The position numbers and the translations under genes are program-made. From Galaxea fascicularis (Eukaryota; Cnidaria; Anthozoa; Scleractinia; Euphylliidae): a stretch of DNA of 64,000 nucleotides. Numbering within the stretch: the first letter of the stretch is position 1; each line of letters begins with the position of its first letter. The stretch covers positions 25,809,278-25,873,277 of the forward strand of contig OX419341.1 in assembly GCA_948470475.1 (NCBI GenBank), given 5' to 3'. Of this stretch, positions 33,601 through 48,600 are shown one piece after another. The notes beneath the pieces are model-generated. The model had not been told where the DNA came from and did not search any database. It was given only the letters and a program-made list of their open reading frames with translations.

Positions 33601-36600
33601 TTGTTGGATTATTGTTTTTCTTCTGCTGATTGTGTTTTTTTGACCATGTTTTAATAGTTAGTTGGTCATGGAACTAACTTTACAATAATTTGATCTCCCT
33701 GTGGAAGGTTGATAAAAAAATCAGCCAGTCTCCTTATTCCTATAATATTGTCAATAAAAAACATGCCTGCTTTTGTAGAAAGCAGTTCTTTCTCAGATTC
33801 AGCTATTTTAAATTGCCCAAGCACAATTCAAATGCCGTTTATACATTTTAGATGGCATTCATGGGGGTGAGAGTGGCAGGGCACAGCAACATGCAGATGA
33901 AGGTTCTGAAGGTAATGTTCTTATAATTAATAATAACAATTACAGCATTACGTGCAACACTATGCTATTAAAGTGGTTTTATGCTTGCTTCAAAAATTGC
34001 TGATTTCCTGCATACAGGCCCCAGACAGCAAATACAATGTAAATGCAGGAAAATGTTTTTTCCCTGTAGTTTTCTGACTAGTACATACAGCCCATAAAAC
34101 CAAACAAAGAACGTATAATAATCGGTTTCTTTTGTTGTAAGGTTTGAACAACAGAACAGAAGATGCCAAACTCAGTTTTAGCTCATGTTTTCTTGAAAAC
34201 TAATTGCAAAACAATGACAAAAAATTCAGGGAAATGTTTACCACACAAAAGTAAGCCTGTATACAAGCAATCAGCAATTTTTGAGCAAAATGAAAACATC
34301 ATCCCAAAAAAATGACTTAGCATAGCGTAAACAAATAAATTTAGGAATAAATAAATAAATAAATATATAAAATAGGCAAATGTCACTGCCAATCTTGATT
34401 CAGTGCTGGAGATGTAAGGAAAAAATTTCAAATTGATGGCCAGCTGTCCATGATATTGTGATGTCATTAACAAGTTATGTAATTTTTTGTCAGATGAAGA
34501 TTATCAGCAGCTGACACCGCATGAGGAGAAAGATTTGGAGTACATGATATCCCAGACTGAGAATGCTATCAGCAACATTGAGTCATTTACTGAACAGCTC
34601 TCAAAGGATCTCTCTGTTTTAGATGGGGTAAGAAAACAAAAACTGGAAAATTAAAGGCTAAATACCTTGCCTGGCATAGGACATGTATGTAACTACATGA
34701 TTGTACTTGTATCTAGTGTTGGCAGAAGACTGCTGTGTACTGTCAAACCTCTATTAAACAGTCCGTATTAAATGGCTACCCCCCCTATTAGGTGGTCCCA
34801 ATAACAGTTCTTTTGTTTTTACCTTGATCTACACATTGTGTTAAGCAGCCATCGCCCATTAAGTGGCCACTTTCCATTTCCGAGGAGGGTTGGCTGCTAA
34901 ATAGGGTTTTAACTGTATTTCGTTTGTGTCAGAATGCTGCATTGGGCATGTAAAATGTGTCAGTGTTTTTAAGAAGAATTTGGAGAAAGAAATGGTGTCT
35001 TCTTTGTGAATTAAATGCAAATTTAGGCTTCTTTTGGTCATGGTACAAGGTAAATAATATTAAACTCCTCAAACATTAGAGTAGTTGACTGATGCTTATA
35101 GGAATGTCCATTAGTTTGCTTCAGGTATGTCCTAAAATTGAAAATTCTTTATTAACCTGGCTGTAGGATTTACTCGTAATGTGTTGATATATAGCTGGAT
35201 GATTGTATTTGCAGTGTATGGGCTGTTATTGTTGGCAAGAGAAGCAAGCAAACATTTTAACGTTAGTTATTGTTTTGTCGATAAAAATAGTCATAAAAGG
35301 ATTAATGTCAATTGTCAGAGGTGATGTAACTAATAATATTGGCATTTTTTGTAAGAAGTCTTTGTTAGCTGATTGTGAAGTATTGTCATGTATTTCTAGG
35401 CCAATATCCATTCTATCATGGATGCAGAGCCTCAGGTGGAATCCCTGATGCAATTGTTGAATGATGCTTTGAATGAGCTTGATAATCTGAACACACGGCT
35501 CACAGGATATGATACTCTTCTTCGAGTTAGTTCAAATTGGTTTGTATAGTCTGTAATGAAATAAAAAAACATGCCAAGTGCATTATTGGGTTATTTGACC
35601 ACATGATAAGATCATGCGAGAAGTGCCAGGGGAAGCTCAAGCTGCAGGCAAGTGCTCAGGTGCTTCTTGGGAGTAGATAAAAGTGCCCAAGTGTTCTTAA
35701 TACTCAAAGATGCACAAGCAACAAGGTTTTTATTTGTTTTGTAATTAATATCCCAATGTGCAGACATGACATAGTGTTTGTGCATTATGGAAGCCTCCAG
35801 TTGTAATGAGGGGTGGTGAATGGTACCTCTAAATCTTGGGTCTTGTAAACTATTTTATGCAATCTCAAAATCTCAACAGCCTTTGTGAAGAGTCTTGAAG
35901 TCTTGTTCATGGTGCATTTATTTCGGTCTTGAAGTCTTACATGTTTGGTCTTGGTCTTGCATTTTCAAACAAAGGTCTTGGCATCTCGGCGAGTCTTGGA
36001 TTTTACCATTTGCTGCCTTTTTAAGAAAAGCCCTTTTAATTTTTTAACCAATAATATACCTGTCCAGAAACTTGCCACTATTAACTTCTGTTAAACTACT
36101 GGTTTTGATGGAAAAGAAGTAGCTCGTTACTCAAGTTGACAACCACAAGCACACATAAAAGAACTTCCCTTAAGTGAGAAAACAGGCTTCCATGTAGGTG
36201 CAAATTGCAAAATACACAACAAAAACAAGAACATACACATGCTTCCAACTTGGTGGTAAGTTAAGGGAGTAAGGACTGGAATTGCCAATTCTTCATTTCA
36301 TTAACTACGTGCAATCTTTGAAATTTTTTTGCTTCATAACACTGCAGGAAGTACGAGCTCAAATGGAACAGATGGAAGACAAGGACAAACATATGGAGAC
36401 AGAAAGCAGAAATCGCAAGAAGCTTTTGGAAGAGGTGGAAATGTTGGTGGTCAGTTTCACTGATTCTTTTTCTTTGTTATACAATTAAGTCAAAAAGTTT
36501 AAATTTACTTTAACTGTGATCTGTAAATACCTAGAGAAGTATTTAAACTGTTGGAGAACTTAGGTTTAAGTGCACCTAAATTCAAAATTATTCTTCCTCT

Positions 36601-39600
36601 AAAACAAATCTTTGCACCTGTTTGAAAAGCATTGCGCCCTTTTTTGTTCGTTTTTGCCACCTGTTGGCTTTTTATAGGCTTCTAAACTTACAAAAAAGTA
36701 AGCATCATTATTTTGGTACACAACCGAGTGAGAAGGGGCATGGGTCTATTCTTGATTTGACGTCACAAACTGATTTGCGTCGCATTAAGTCTTTGTAAAC
36801 ATGCATGCACTGTTTTGAATCAATTTTAGCCATTCACTAGTAGATTGCATTCAATTTTGCAATATTATCCTACTGTAAAAGCATCCTATTAATGAAGGAA
36901 CATACGAGTCTGGGAAGCCAAGGGCCTGGTTGTTCGAAAGCCGATTAACGCTAATCCAAGATTAAAAATAAATCAAGGAGGTTATTTCTCTATCCCCAAG
37001 CGTTGTTCAGTGCTGATATTCTGCAAAATTTTAGATTAGGGAAAGTCAATCCTGAAAAACAAAAAGCAGCGGAAACAACTTTCGTCCAAAAGTGAAAAAC
37101 TGTAACCAAAGTTTACGCTAATCCTGGCTTAGGTTAATCGGCTTTTGAACAACTGGGCCAAGGTTTGTTGTCACTGACAAGTTCCCCATTGCTAGTGTTT
37201 AAAACAACATACTGGTATATCATTGTAGAGCGTTTTGGATGTTCCCGAGCGTAACATTGTTGCGCTTCAGGAGGCTGACCTGTTGAAAGGAATGGGACTG
37301 AAGGAGTGTACTCATGCTGCATTTGCTGTGCTTAGTGCCCTGCAAGCTGATCTCAGTCCAGGTACAAGACTTTTCACCCGCTATTGTTTTTTTAAGTACA
37401 TATATTTATAACCTGTACATCTGTCAGATATTATCTGTCAGGCCCCAGTTGTTCAAAGGCTGGATAGCGCTATCCACTGGATAAATATCTATCCAGTGGA
37501 TAGTGCAATTAGCTTTCCCATTACTTACCCACTGGATAGTGATTTATCCGGTGGATAGCGCTATCCAACGTTTGAACAACAGGGGCCAGATGTACAGGGG
37601 CTGAAAACTCTAACAAAGCGTATTTCGGAAGAAAAACAAATTTTTTTCCTTGAATCTGGAGATTTTTCTGGGAATCAGGAGTCTCAGGAATTTTTCTGGA
37701 AAATATGACACAGTTCTGGGACACTGTAGTTCTATGAGTTAAAAAATCGAGAGGATCTTCCAATTAAAGTCGTATATTATAGTGTTGTTCAAACAGCGTT
37801 TGGTAGAGTCATCCCCTGTAGATGTACAGCAGTTTGATCGGGGCACATACATTCACAATACTTTAAACAGCAATAAAGGAAAACACAAGTCAAGTGCTCT
37901 CATTTTAGCGATCATAACTAACTTGCGCAAAGTACACTGGTGCACTTACCATCATAGGAATTATTGTCCTCAAAAACAAGCACTTCAAGGTTTCATCCAG
38001 ACTTACCTACTTGTATAATGCAGTTGCGCTTAATTTATTGGTTTCCACAAACCTGAACAATGTAGTAGTCAGTGACACGGAAACGTTTTGCGCCATACCT
38101 TTCATTTGGTTGGTTACAGTGAAGAATTTCATACACTGACTCGAAAGTGAGAACCACCTTGCACGGATTGATAACTAACTTGCGCAAAGTACACTGGTGC
38201 ACTTACCATCATAGGAATTATTGTCCTCAAAAACAAGCACTTCAAGGTTTCATCCAGACTTACCTACTTGTATAATGCAGTTGCGCTTAATTTATTGGTT
38301 TCCACAAACCTGAACAATGTAGTAGTCAGTGACACGGAAACGTTTTGCGCCATACCTTTCATTTGGTTGGTTACAGTGAAGAATTTCATACACTGACTCG
38401 AAAGTGAGAACCACCTTGCACGGATTGATAAACAGCACCACAGGCCTCACTCTGTGGTTTCCAGGGTTTTAGCCAGAAGGGTGTCCACAACCTCATTCCC
38501 AGGTTTCTCCCGTACTCGTTCCTTCTCAGTGTTTAACTATTAAATGTTTGATTGTTCAGGTTTAACCGAGATGAGAGCTGTTAAGGAGCAGAGAGAGACG
38601 TTTTGGCAGCTCAGTAGCGATTTCGCTCAGCGTTTGAAGCTCCATTTAATTGACATCATTCAACGTCACGTAAGATGAGACTTTTTAACCCTCTCTCGAT
38701 TTTTCTTAGTGAAAATATTACACAAACGCACTGTACAGCCTTTCCATGTCATAATTCCCCCATACTTGTTCTTGTAATCAGAATTTAAGACGTGCCAGGT
38801 CCCATTCTCTTCCTTCCACAGATCACTAAAGGACTGAATCAATCAATAATTTTAAATTGGAAGGAAATCTTTGCGTATTTTCACAGGGTTGAAAATAGTA
38901 GCTGTTTTCGAAGCTACAGAAAATACAGTTACTCTCTTGCTATTTTGAGTTAAACAGGAATTTAAAAAGTATCTAGATGTGGATTTTCAAGTTTAGGAAT
39001 CTTTCTTTTTTTTCTAACCAAACTCTGGGCGTGACAGTCTTAAAAGCGAAAAAAATATTCAAGGCCCTTTTGTAATTTACAGCCCTTATACATTGAGATA
39101 TCACATTGGCAGGACTATAAAGCTAACGATGTCTACTGAAAACAGCGGTTGCGGTGTTTAACAAATGAAACACGTGTTATTTTGCCGCCAGGGCGTGGAA
39201 GTCGATACTGCTCCTTTGCAGCACCCCATGGACTTGCGCATTCCAAACCACAACGCCTGTCACAATGATCTGGCGCCGTTTTCTGATCTTATGAAGTGGC
39301 TCAAAGAAGTGGACCAGGCTGTGTTTCTGGAGTTATGTCAGGTAAGTGATTGATGTGATTAGTAACGTAACATCAAGATCGCCCCAAGCAGTGTTAGTTT
39401 TAAAAAGCAGAATGAAGGTAGCTCGCCGAGGATGTTTTTAGTTTGCAATAAAATAGTCAGAAATGTAGATGAAGTGTCCTGCCTTCTGCGAACTACTAAC
39501 TGAGGCCAAAGGATAAACAACTCTGAGCGGCTTCTTTTTTTGATAGCGATTGATATAACCCTCGCAGAAGTCTTGTATGAAGGCTTTATTCCCCCCAGTT

Positions 39601-42600
39601 AGCTGTCTTTTGCATTTAAAGTACAAATTCCTACAGTAAGGGCTCTAACCTTCTCCAGAACCCATTAAAACGTTAGCGTGGTTCAGCCTTCTTTGACAAT
39701 CTCACCCACTCCAACTTTAGAGCAAAGTATGCACGGATAGACCTTTCAAACTGAATCTAGATCGAGATGCTTTCTTCATAGAAAACCCTAACTCTGATAA
39801 AAATTCTTCCTTGTAGCATGTTCAAATTCATTTGCTTTGTGTCCCGTGCGGGTGTTTTTTTGTTGGTTCTCTCTCAGGACTTAAGGGTAATTGAGGTTAT
39901 CCGATGGTTTGGGATACTAAAACAGTCATTCATCTCAGCGCCAGTGAATAGTTAACAATTATTCACCGAAGTGGAGGTGAATCGAGTGCTGTATATTTAC
40001 CGAACTGCGAAGCGGCCAGGTAAATATCCACCACTTTCACCGACACTGAGGTGAATAATGGTTTATGTATATACCATACAAGCTGAATAACTAGCATTTT
40101 TCAAACAATTTCCCCTTCGGAAACCGAAACGGGAAGCCAGTTTGTTTCTCTTCGGCTGCTCGGAGGTGAATAGTACTTTGCTAATCACCTCCGAGTTAAC
40201 CAATCAGAACGCGCGAAAAGTACTATTCACTTGTGTAGTATATACTAATGCCTGCCTGTGACTCTGATTTCTTTTCAGTTGTCCTTTCGCCCGTTGCCAA
40301 GCGACTAGCATATCATCATTCTCACGGGCATATTACACCATTTATTACCATCATTAATAGTCATTATCATGTCTGATTCACATTTACATTGTCGAGCCCG
40401 CAGACCATAGTGAGACACTTTGTATAAGAACCTAGATAAACCACCTAGCTCACCAGGGGTTCCTGTGGCTCAGTGGTTAGAGCATCCGACCGGTGTTACG
40501 GAGGTTGTAGGTTCGATTCCTGCCTGGGACTCTGATTTCTTTTCAGTTGTCCTCACGCCCGTTGCCAAGCGACTAGCATATCATCATTCTCACGGGCATA
40601 TTACACCATTACCATCATCAATAGTTACTAATGGCAGATATTGCCAACTTTCATTCTTTGAATCATAACTGTGAGCTATCATCCTCATCTTCTGTTAACT
40701 CCACGTTTTTATCATTAGGAGTACACTCAGTCACTGAGTAAAGTTTATGAAAAAGAACTGAAGGATTTCTTTGAGGCCGTCAAGCAAAGAACGCTAACGA
40801 AAGGAGTGAGAAGTGAGTGTTCAGTTTACTTGGAACATTGGTCTTTGTGTAAAAGTATTTGAAAGCCTTGGGGCCGTAGCCTCCTACACAAATCATCGGC
40901 TTCTTTTGACTCGTCACGCAATCCCTCCTCCCAAACGTTATTGTTCATAATAAAATTGTGGTTGATATTCCTGCGTATATTGTGGCCCCTATCCGTGTTA
41001 CACGCTCTCTTCATGACAACCGTGTTATTCAAGTCGGCGATAATAGCAACACTTACAAAGACAGCTTCTTCATACGAACCCTGATAGAATGAAACGCTTT
41101 GCCATCTTTCATATTAGAGTTGCCAAGCGTGGACGCGTTCAAATCTGCCGTTTCGGACTTTGCGAATTATCTTCCAGAAATAAAATAATAATAATCGTTC
41201 GCTGGGGAGGACGAAGGTCTGCGTAGGAGGCTATGGAAGTATGTGCCTTAGCTCCTTAGTGGCAGATCTTTTGATTGTAAGAGATAACAAATTACCGCTG
41301 ATCAAACGCAAAAATGTACGAGCAAGCCCAGACCATAATTAAGGTCTAGACTTGCGCGAGATCGAGTGAGAGGTCAGTGTTACAGGAAATAGTAGGAGAA
41401 ATCATGGAGTAGTAATGTAAGAATATGTCACCGCAACGTTGGGTAAATGGACAAATGCCTTCAAACTGGAGCTACTCCAGATGACACCACAAGTGAACAT
41501 GATTGGTAAGAATTCCAAGAAGATTAAGATCGAATGCAGGAGTGAAATGAAGTCAAGATTCAGTGAAAATATGAGAATTTTATGTTACAAAGAATTCATT
41601 GCCAGCCTGTCACACTCAAGTCATTTTGGGTGAAGAGTACTTCTCTTATGCTTTAGACACTTGTCCCAAGGAAACTATGAGATAAGTTCATATCTTTGAA
41701 TTCCTTCCACAGCTTACAGCGCGTTCAAGATGACAGGGTCTGCATCGGCCGTCAACGACCCAAAAATGAGCCCTCGGCCCAGTCCCCGTAGAGGCTCACT
41801 AAGAAGAGAGAAAGTATCAGTGGAGAGGAAAGACACCGACTCGTATTCGATTGGTTCAGACTCAAGGTCAAGGTCCGGCTCCATGAGTTCAGTGGACTCG
41901 TCTGATCAATTAAATGAAGGAAGAGGAAAATTTGAAAGGGTCTGTTCATAAAACGTGTTGGTTTGAACTTTTGCAGAATTTTTGTTTTGCCGATCAGCTG
42001 TTTTATACAGTCTATCTTGAACCCAAGGTCAGTTTTATAGAAACGCCTTTCTTTGACTTGGGTAAAGAAGTTAAACTCGGGCCATTTTCAAAACAAGACA
42101 ACCGTGACTCCCTTGCCCGCCCTCCCACTCGCCAGTCCGCCCGCCCGCCCGCCCGCCTCGTCCTGCCTTCATTGTCTTCAAATTAAGTTTGGTTCGTTGC
42201 GTTGTTGTTGTTTTTTTTTTTTTTAAATTTTTTAATATTGCAATACAAAGAACGCTACTAACAAAACAAGACAAAAACACTACTAACAATACTACTAACA
42301 ATACTACTAAAATACGCTACGTAAACTACTTACTACATAGTACTTCCTTACAGTACACTACTTTTACATTTTTTTTTTATTTTTTTTTATTTTTATTGTA
42401 CACCTATATACCTAGCCAGTTACAATCCCGGAGAGGTTTCCACTTAGCCTCTAGCATCTTACCATTATTGTATTTAGCAGCAATGTAACATTCAATTTTA
42501 TATTTTCTTTTCACTAGTTCCTTATAAGAAGGGAAAAAAGGAAGCCTTTTGTTCCTACGGCAATTCCATAAATGTAGCTTACCTAAAACAATTAAATAGT

Positions 42601-45600
42601 TAAACAGAGAACATTTAGTATCAGTGACACCGAGTAAAATAGTTTTTAAATCGAGTTTCCTTTGTTCATTAGATATAGCGAACCAATAAGATTCAAATTC
42701 GTCCCAAAAAACACGAGAGTAAACACAGTAAAAAAATAAATGATCTACTGTTTCCACGCCAATATTGCAAAAAGTGCAAAGATCGCTTTGTATTAAACCT
42801 ATCTTAACTAAACGGGAATTTGTAAATAAAATGTCATTCAGTATTTTAAACTAAAAGCATTGCACATACGTTTCACAGATACAGGTCCTTATTAATGAGA
42901 AGGCTTTTTTTGTTTCCACATCATCAATAGAGAATTTAGATTTCAACTTTGTGAAGCCTCTAGACTCTGTTGACTTACAAGATATGAGCAGACCGTAGAA
43001 ATCCTTAGATTTACAAAATGCTGGATCAAAGATTTTGTCACCGATTTTAAATTGCAGTGATCTGACATGGTCTTTATTAACTTCGCGGCTTCGAATTCTC
43101 AGGTGACTTGGTACAGCGCAACGAACACCAGTCCAAATCAGAAAGTTGGAATCTTTTAAACCATTACGTTTAGCAAGGTTAAAGGACTCTGTGTTATTCA
43201 AATCAAATTTTAAATCACTTAAAAGAACAATGTTTGCGCTATTATAATTCGTTGCGTTGTTTTAGTTTGATGGTATGTGGCTGGATCGGTTTTAGGTCTA
43301 CTGCACTTCAACTAAACCGCTCCAAGTCGGAAGTCGAAACGTGTTCAGTGCTAAGGTGGAACTACTGAAAACATTAAATTTGGTGCCAAACTAATCGCGG
43401 ATAAACGTGCAACATGCACCAAGCGGGAGAAGATATGAAACGCGCAGCAAGAGCAGGGAAAACATTGGCATTCCGTACCAAGGGCGGGAAATGCGCAACC
43501 CGTGTGCGCCATTAGCAGAACCCAACATTTCCCGCATTGTCTTGGCGGTTAACTAAAACATTGCTCTGTTTGTTGAATTTAACCGTCCATCTCTGTTTCG
43601 TTCGTTCTTCTTTCGCTCAGGTATTTGATATTCTGTTGTCGGAACTGGAGCCTGTCTGTACAGCCGAGCAGGAATTTGTGCAGAAGTTCTTCGATTTTAC
43701 TCTGAATGAGCCCGAGGTGAGTGCTCTGTAGCTTTTCTCCCAAGAAGTGTTTCTTTTTCGTCTGCGATCTGTTGGATGTTACTTTTTCCCTCTGTAACTG
43801 AACCTTTTTGTTATTTTTTGTCTTGTTTCCACGAAATGTACATAAACACAGCTGCTTCAGTAACTGCGAACAAACTTCTGCCTTAAAAGAGGAATTTTCT
43901 TGGTGTGAATCTGAACCTCTGTGCTTATTCATTAGTGACAGTTTTCTAATTTTAGCGTGTCGCTTTGCTCATTTTATATTTTCATTTTGCCGGTATTCAT
44001 TTCTTGTTTTCTGGTTTCTCGTTTTAGTCCTCGTTTGCGAGTATTATTTCACGTTTACCTTATTGTTGACCTCAGTCTTCTGCGTATTCACTAAAGGTTG
44101 TAAATTTGTCACCCTTTGTTCACTTTTATGCTTAAATTTTTTATGTTTGTTGTTTAGCTACCTGATTCATCAAGCTCATTTAGCATGGATTCCTCTGACG
44201 GAGCAATGTCTAGCAAGGCCTCCTCTCTAAAATCTGTAGACGCCACGTAAGTGTAGCAACGCAAGGTGGACAGTGGATATTTTGTGACCTTATTAAGAGA
44301 ACTTTTCAGATTTTTCGTAAATAAAAAAAGACGGTAGTGGATTAGCTCTCCAGTCTCTCAGTAACTCAGTGGTTGGAGTATCTATAAATTGTTGTACAGA
44401 GGCACATAAGTCTAATTCCCTTTGGTAACTTGGCTCATCTTTGTGCCATGAAGAATAAAAAATGTTACAGCGTTGTCATTGTTGTTATTACAAACGAGAA
44501 AATAATTTTTTTCAAACGTTCTTTCTTGTTGAGAGTTTGTTAAGTTAGAGAGGTTGAAGTCACCAAAGCACGTGGCCAAGGCTGAAATCCAAAGGAATTT
44601 AAATCACGTTGAAAACATTTCATTGCTTTGAATGTTAGTGGTTATTGTTTGGACCTGTGTGGTAATCAATACGTTTTCCCTTCGCTTATTGTACATGCAA
44701 ATATTGTCGATTGTATCATGTCTTTTAGTTTTGGTAATTGTTATTTTTATGTCTTAATTCATTAGGGATGTGAAAGAAAGAATACCTTTGAATGAAGAAG
44801 TCAGGTAACTCTTTTTAGCGACTAAATTACAGAGTTTTTGCAGGTACAAGATCAACAGCATATAGACAAGAACACGAACAAGTTTCGTTTTTCGTTTTCA
44901 GTTTTCTTTATTCAAGAATGGTATTTTCTTTGTCTATGTCTCTGTCTTTGTCTTAGTAAAACTGTAAAACAGTTTGCACGCACTTTCCGTTTTGAGTGTG
45001 TCTCCTGATAGGTGCTGGCCTATTTCCACCCTGTTCTTTCAACTGAACTGAAACGTTTTTTACAGGTTCATGTGTCCACTTTTTTTCCAATTGCATGAAA
45101 TCACAACAATTCACAGTCTGAATGTTAATCAGCTTCTCGTTATGATTTTCCATCCTGTACTATTAATTGAATACTTGTTTTTACACGGTCACGTGGCCAC
45201 TAGGGGTGGCGAATGGTACCTCTGAAATCTTGGGTCTCGTAAACTTTTCATCCGATCCCGAAATCTCGACAGCCTCGTTTATAGTACATTTATTTCGGTC
45301 TCGACGTTTCGCAAGTTTGGTATCGGTCTCGGATTTTCAAACAAGGGTTTCAGCGTTTCGGCGAATCTCGTATATTACCATGGCCACCCCTGCCACTGCT
45401 TGTCATTTGCATGAGATCATAACATGTTTTGTATCACAACTTCTATCCATCCCGTACCAGAATTTAAAACACTGAAAGTTAACTCGCCATCTAACTGTTG
45501 CTCCTCCAGACGAAGAAAGCAGCGGATCCAAAAAAATCGGGAAGATATGAAGTATGTAGAACAATAATTTAACCACGCTCTGTTGCTGCGCTTAAAGTAA

Positions 45601-48600
45601 AATGTTAAACACTGGTGCTCCCAGGTTGTTAATTTGAATGTTAAATAATAAGCAACCATTAAACTTATTGAATTGTTGAAAAAAAAGTTGTGTGTATAAT
45701 TCACTGAGCTTTAAATGTCTTTGTTGCAAAAGAGGTCATAAAAGTACTTTGAGTGTAGTTGGTATTAAAATGTTAAATGTCGACGGATAAAACCTGTAAT
45801 CAACACCTAAACTGCATGGATCCAAGCTCACCTTTGAAGTTGATTTTAGTCTAAACCGTGTTTGCTTCTGCCACTTGCACTATAAACACTTTAATTCACG
45901 GTAATGGTGTTAAAAGGGGTTACAAATTTATTTGAAGTTCTTTCGCAGTGTGATCTTCACACTGATCAACAGTTGTGGACCGCACTTAGGAAAGTTGTAC
46001 TTAAGTTAGAGTTATAAAAAAGATCAAACCGTGAAAGAGCTCTTCAAGAAGTATTTTTGTCGGTGTTTCTAACTTTGGATGGTGCTTTCTCTATTGTAGG
46101 AAAATTATGCAAGGTTTATTCAGTGTGCTGGAGACGGAGCTGCACAGTTACATCCACTTTGCCGACAGACTCGACAATTTGTACGTGCTTCGATATTAAA
46201 ACTCGGTTTGTTAGTAGTAGTGAGGTGCCCTTTGGTGGCTACTGACCAAAATTGTGATTAACCTCCGATTATTTGGGGTTGGAGTTTTCCAGAAATATGA
46301 TTAGTTTTCTCAGCAAATTGCGATCAAAGCAACTTGCTGCTTAGTAGCTCTCATTTTAGGTCAGTGGCTCTCATTTGGACGGTCACAATTTGAAACCTCC
46401 TCGTACGTTCGAAAAGTGCGGCGTAATAACTGTAAACTGACAATTGAATAGTCACAGTTTTGAGCTGATTCATCTTAAACGTTACAACATATCACATAAC
46501 TTGCGATTTCTTTATTGTATCGCAGTAACACGATGTACATGTTGGTGAAGATCGGTCACTTTGTGATCACAACTCAACTCTCTGGATCACCAGTTTCTTT
46601 CCTCAGCCAGCAACTTGGCAACTGCCTCATCTCTGTGAAGAGACTGTTTGACAAGTTCATAGTAAGTTAACGATAACGATATCTGACACCAGCTCGTTCC
46701 CCCCCCCCCCCTTCACTCCTCAATCCCTTTCATTTGTGATGTTTTCCCGCGCTCACATTTGACTGCTTCCCCGCGCGTGTTTTCCCGCGCTTACCTTACA
46801 TTTGACTGCTTTCCCGCGCGTGTTTTTCCGTGCTTGACATCCATTTCACTGCTTTCCCGCGTGTGTTTACCCAGGTTTGACACACATTTCACTGCTTTCC
46901 CGTGCGTGTTTTCCCGTGCTTAACACCCATTTCACTGCTTTCCCGCGCTTAACACCGTTTGCATTTTTGTTTTTCCTTTCGTGTCTTTTATATATGTTTC
47001 CTTCATGCCTGAAAATGTGCGTTGTTAATCGTTGGTCATATTACTTTCGTTTGTTTTCCTTTTTTGCGGCACTGCTAACATACAGGCAGCTATGGGGGAA
47101 GAAACTATAAAGCAAGCTGAAGTCACGGCATTTTACAAACTCGTGTTGTTTTAGTCACAGTAGTGGTCAGGAGAAAATTTCCATAGCAACACTGATTTAC
47201 CACAGCCTCCTAGTCACAGAAAATGGTTTCATCTAAGTTGTAAATAAATTGATGTGAGATCTGGTGCTATGGAACTGAGCTGTAGACATGCCTTCTTTCT
47301 TAGTTGAGCCTGAAGAAACAAATCGAAGAAATGAAAATCCAGAAGACGAAGAAGTGTGGAGTTTTGCCATTTGTGACCAAGTTTGAGGTCAGTGCCAAAT
47401 TGATCGGTGTGTTAAAGCCCTGGCCAATCGCATGGCCATATTCTAGAATCATGTTTACCCTCTAGAGGTGAATCAAGCTTTCGTAGTAGTTGCAGCCGGG
47501 GTTAACACAAAGGTTCCCAGTGGTATTTAAGTTAGCACATGCGATTTGGACTTATGGAGATTCTGCCCCGGCCTTTGACCTCAGAAATCTCAGCCTATTT
47601 TTGCCTTGTTGTCTGATGACAAACACATACACATGCAGTGAAGCGGATTTATTAAATTGGGAAAATAAAACTTGAAAACGTTGTTCGAATTTATGGTTTG
47701 ATGGTTGTAATGTAGTAGTGACATGCAGCTTGTAGTGAAGACTCAGGTAAGGAATAAATGAAAATAAGACTCCAAACAAAAGTCTCCGTTGCCCCCCTCC
47801 CCTTTCCCCTTCCCTTTCCCCCCCCGTGCCCCCCTGTCTGCGTGACGGTTGGAACACAGCTGTGGTTCAGAAGGACTTTTCACGGTAAAACCCACCAGTT
47901 CTCCTATATTTGATGTTTTATGGAACGTGAAAAGTGCTTTTTCAAGCTGCCTTGTAATGTTTGCATTTCTTACAGGAATTTGCAGTGATCTCCGAAAGCG
48001 TATTCAAGAACTCTGAACGCCGCACTGATCTCGATAAAGCGTATCATCATTTGATTCGAGTTGTGTTTATCAACGTGGAGCGAATGGCCGAGGAGCATCA
48101 GAAAACACCACGGGCTGTGGTCATGATGGGTGAGCAGACGTTGAAGCAGTTTTTTGATTTTCATTCACAAATAGTTTCAAAAATCATTCTCCCCATGGCG
48201 ACTTAACGTACTTTTATTAGCAATATGAAATGCTGAAGAAGATCCGGACTTGCTTCTTGTTGATGATATTTTTAAACACACAGCCACTTGTTCAAGCTGA
48301 GGTTTCTACTTTGCAGTGGTGTGCTGTTGAAGGTCTGGTAAAACTTAGCGACTTTCATTGGTGACAACTGTTGCCCCTACGGCATTTCAGCCCGTATTTT
48401 GTTTTCTTCGGGAAGCAACCATTAAACGCTGTAACAAAAATACCACCTATTGATTTACGATCCTCCACATGGGTGGGGTGCTTACAAGTTGACGTTGGTT
48501 TGTGGTTTTACCGGCGATCTGTAGCTCTCCAGTGATTCTTCTACCTGATCGACTCGGTTAATATGATGGTACAAATCTGCATGGCTATACACCTTCTCAT

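Noticed and set aside
42851..43201. A host gene in EXOC1 intron 13
   Set aside because: Target duplication, A-run and zf-RVT-like sequence show it is a LINE fragment.
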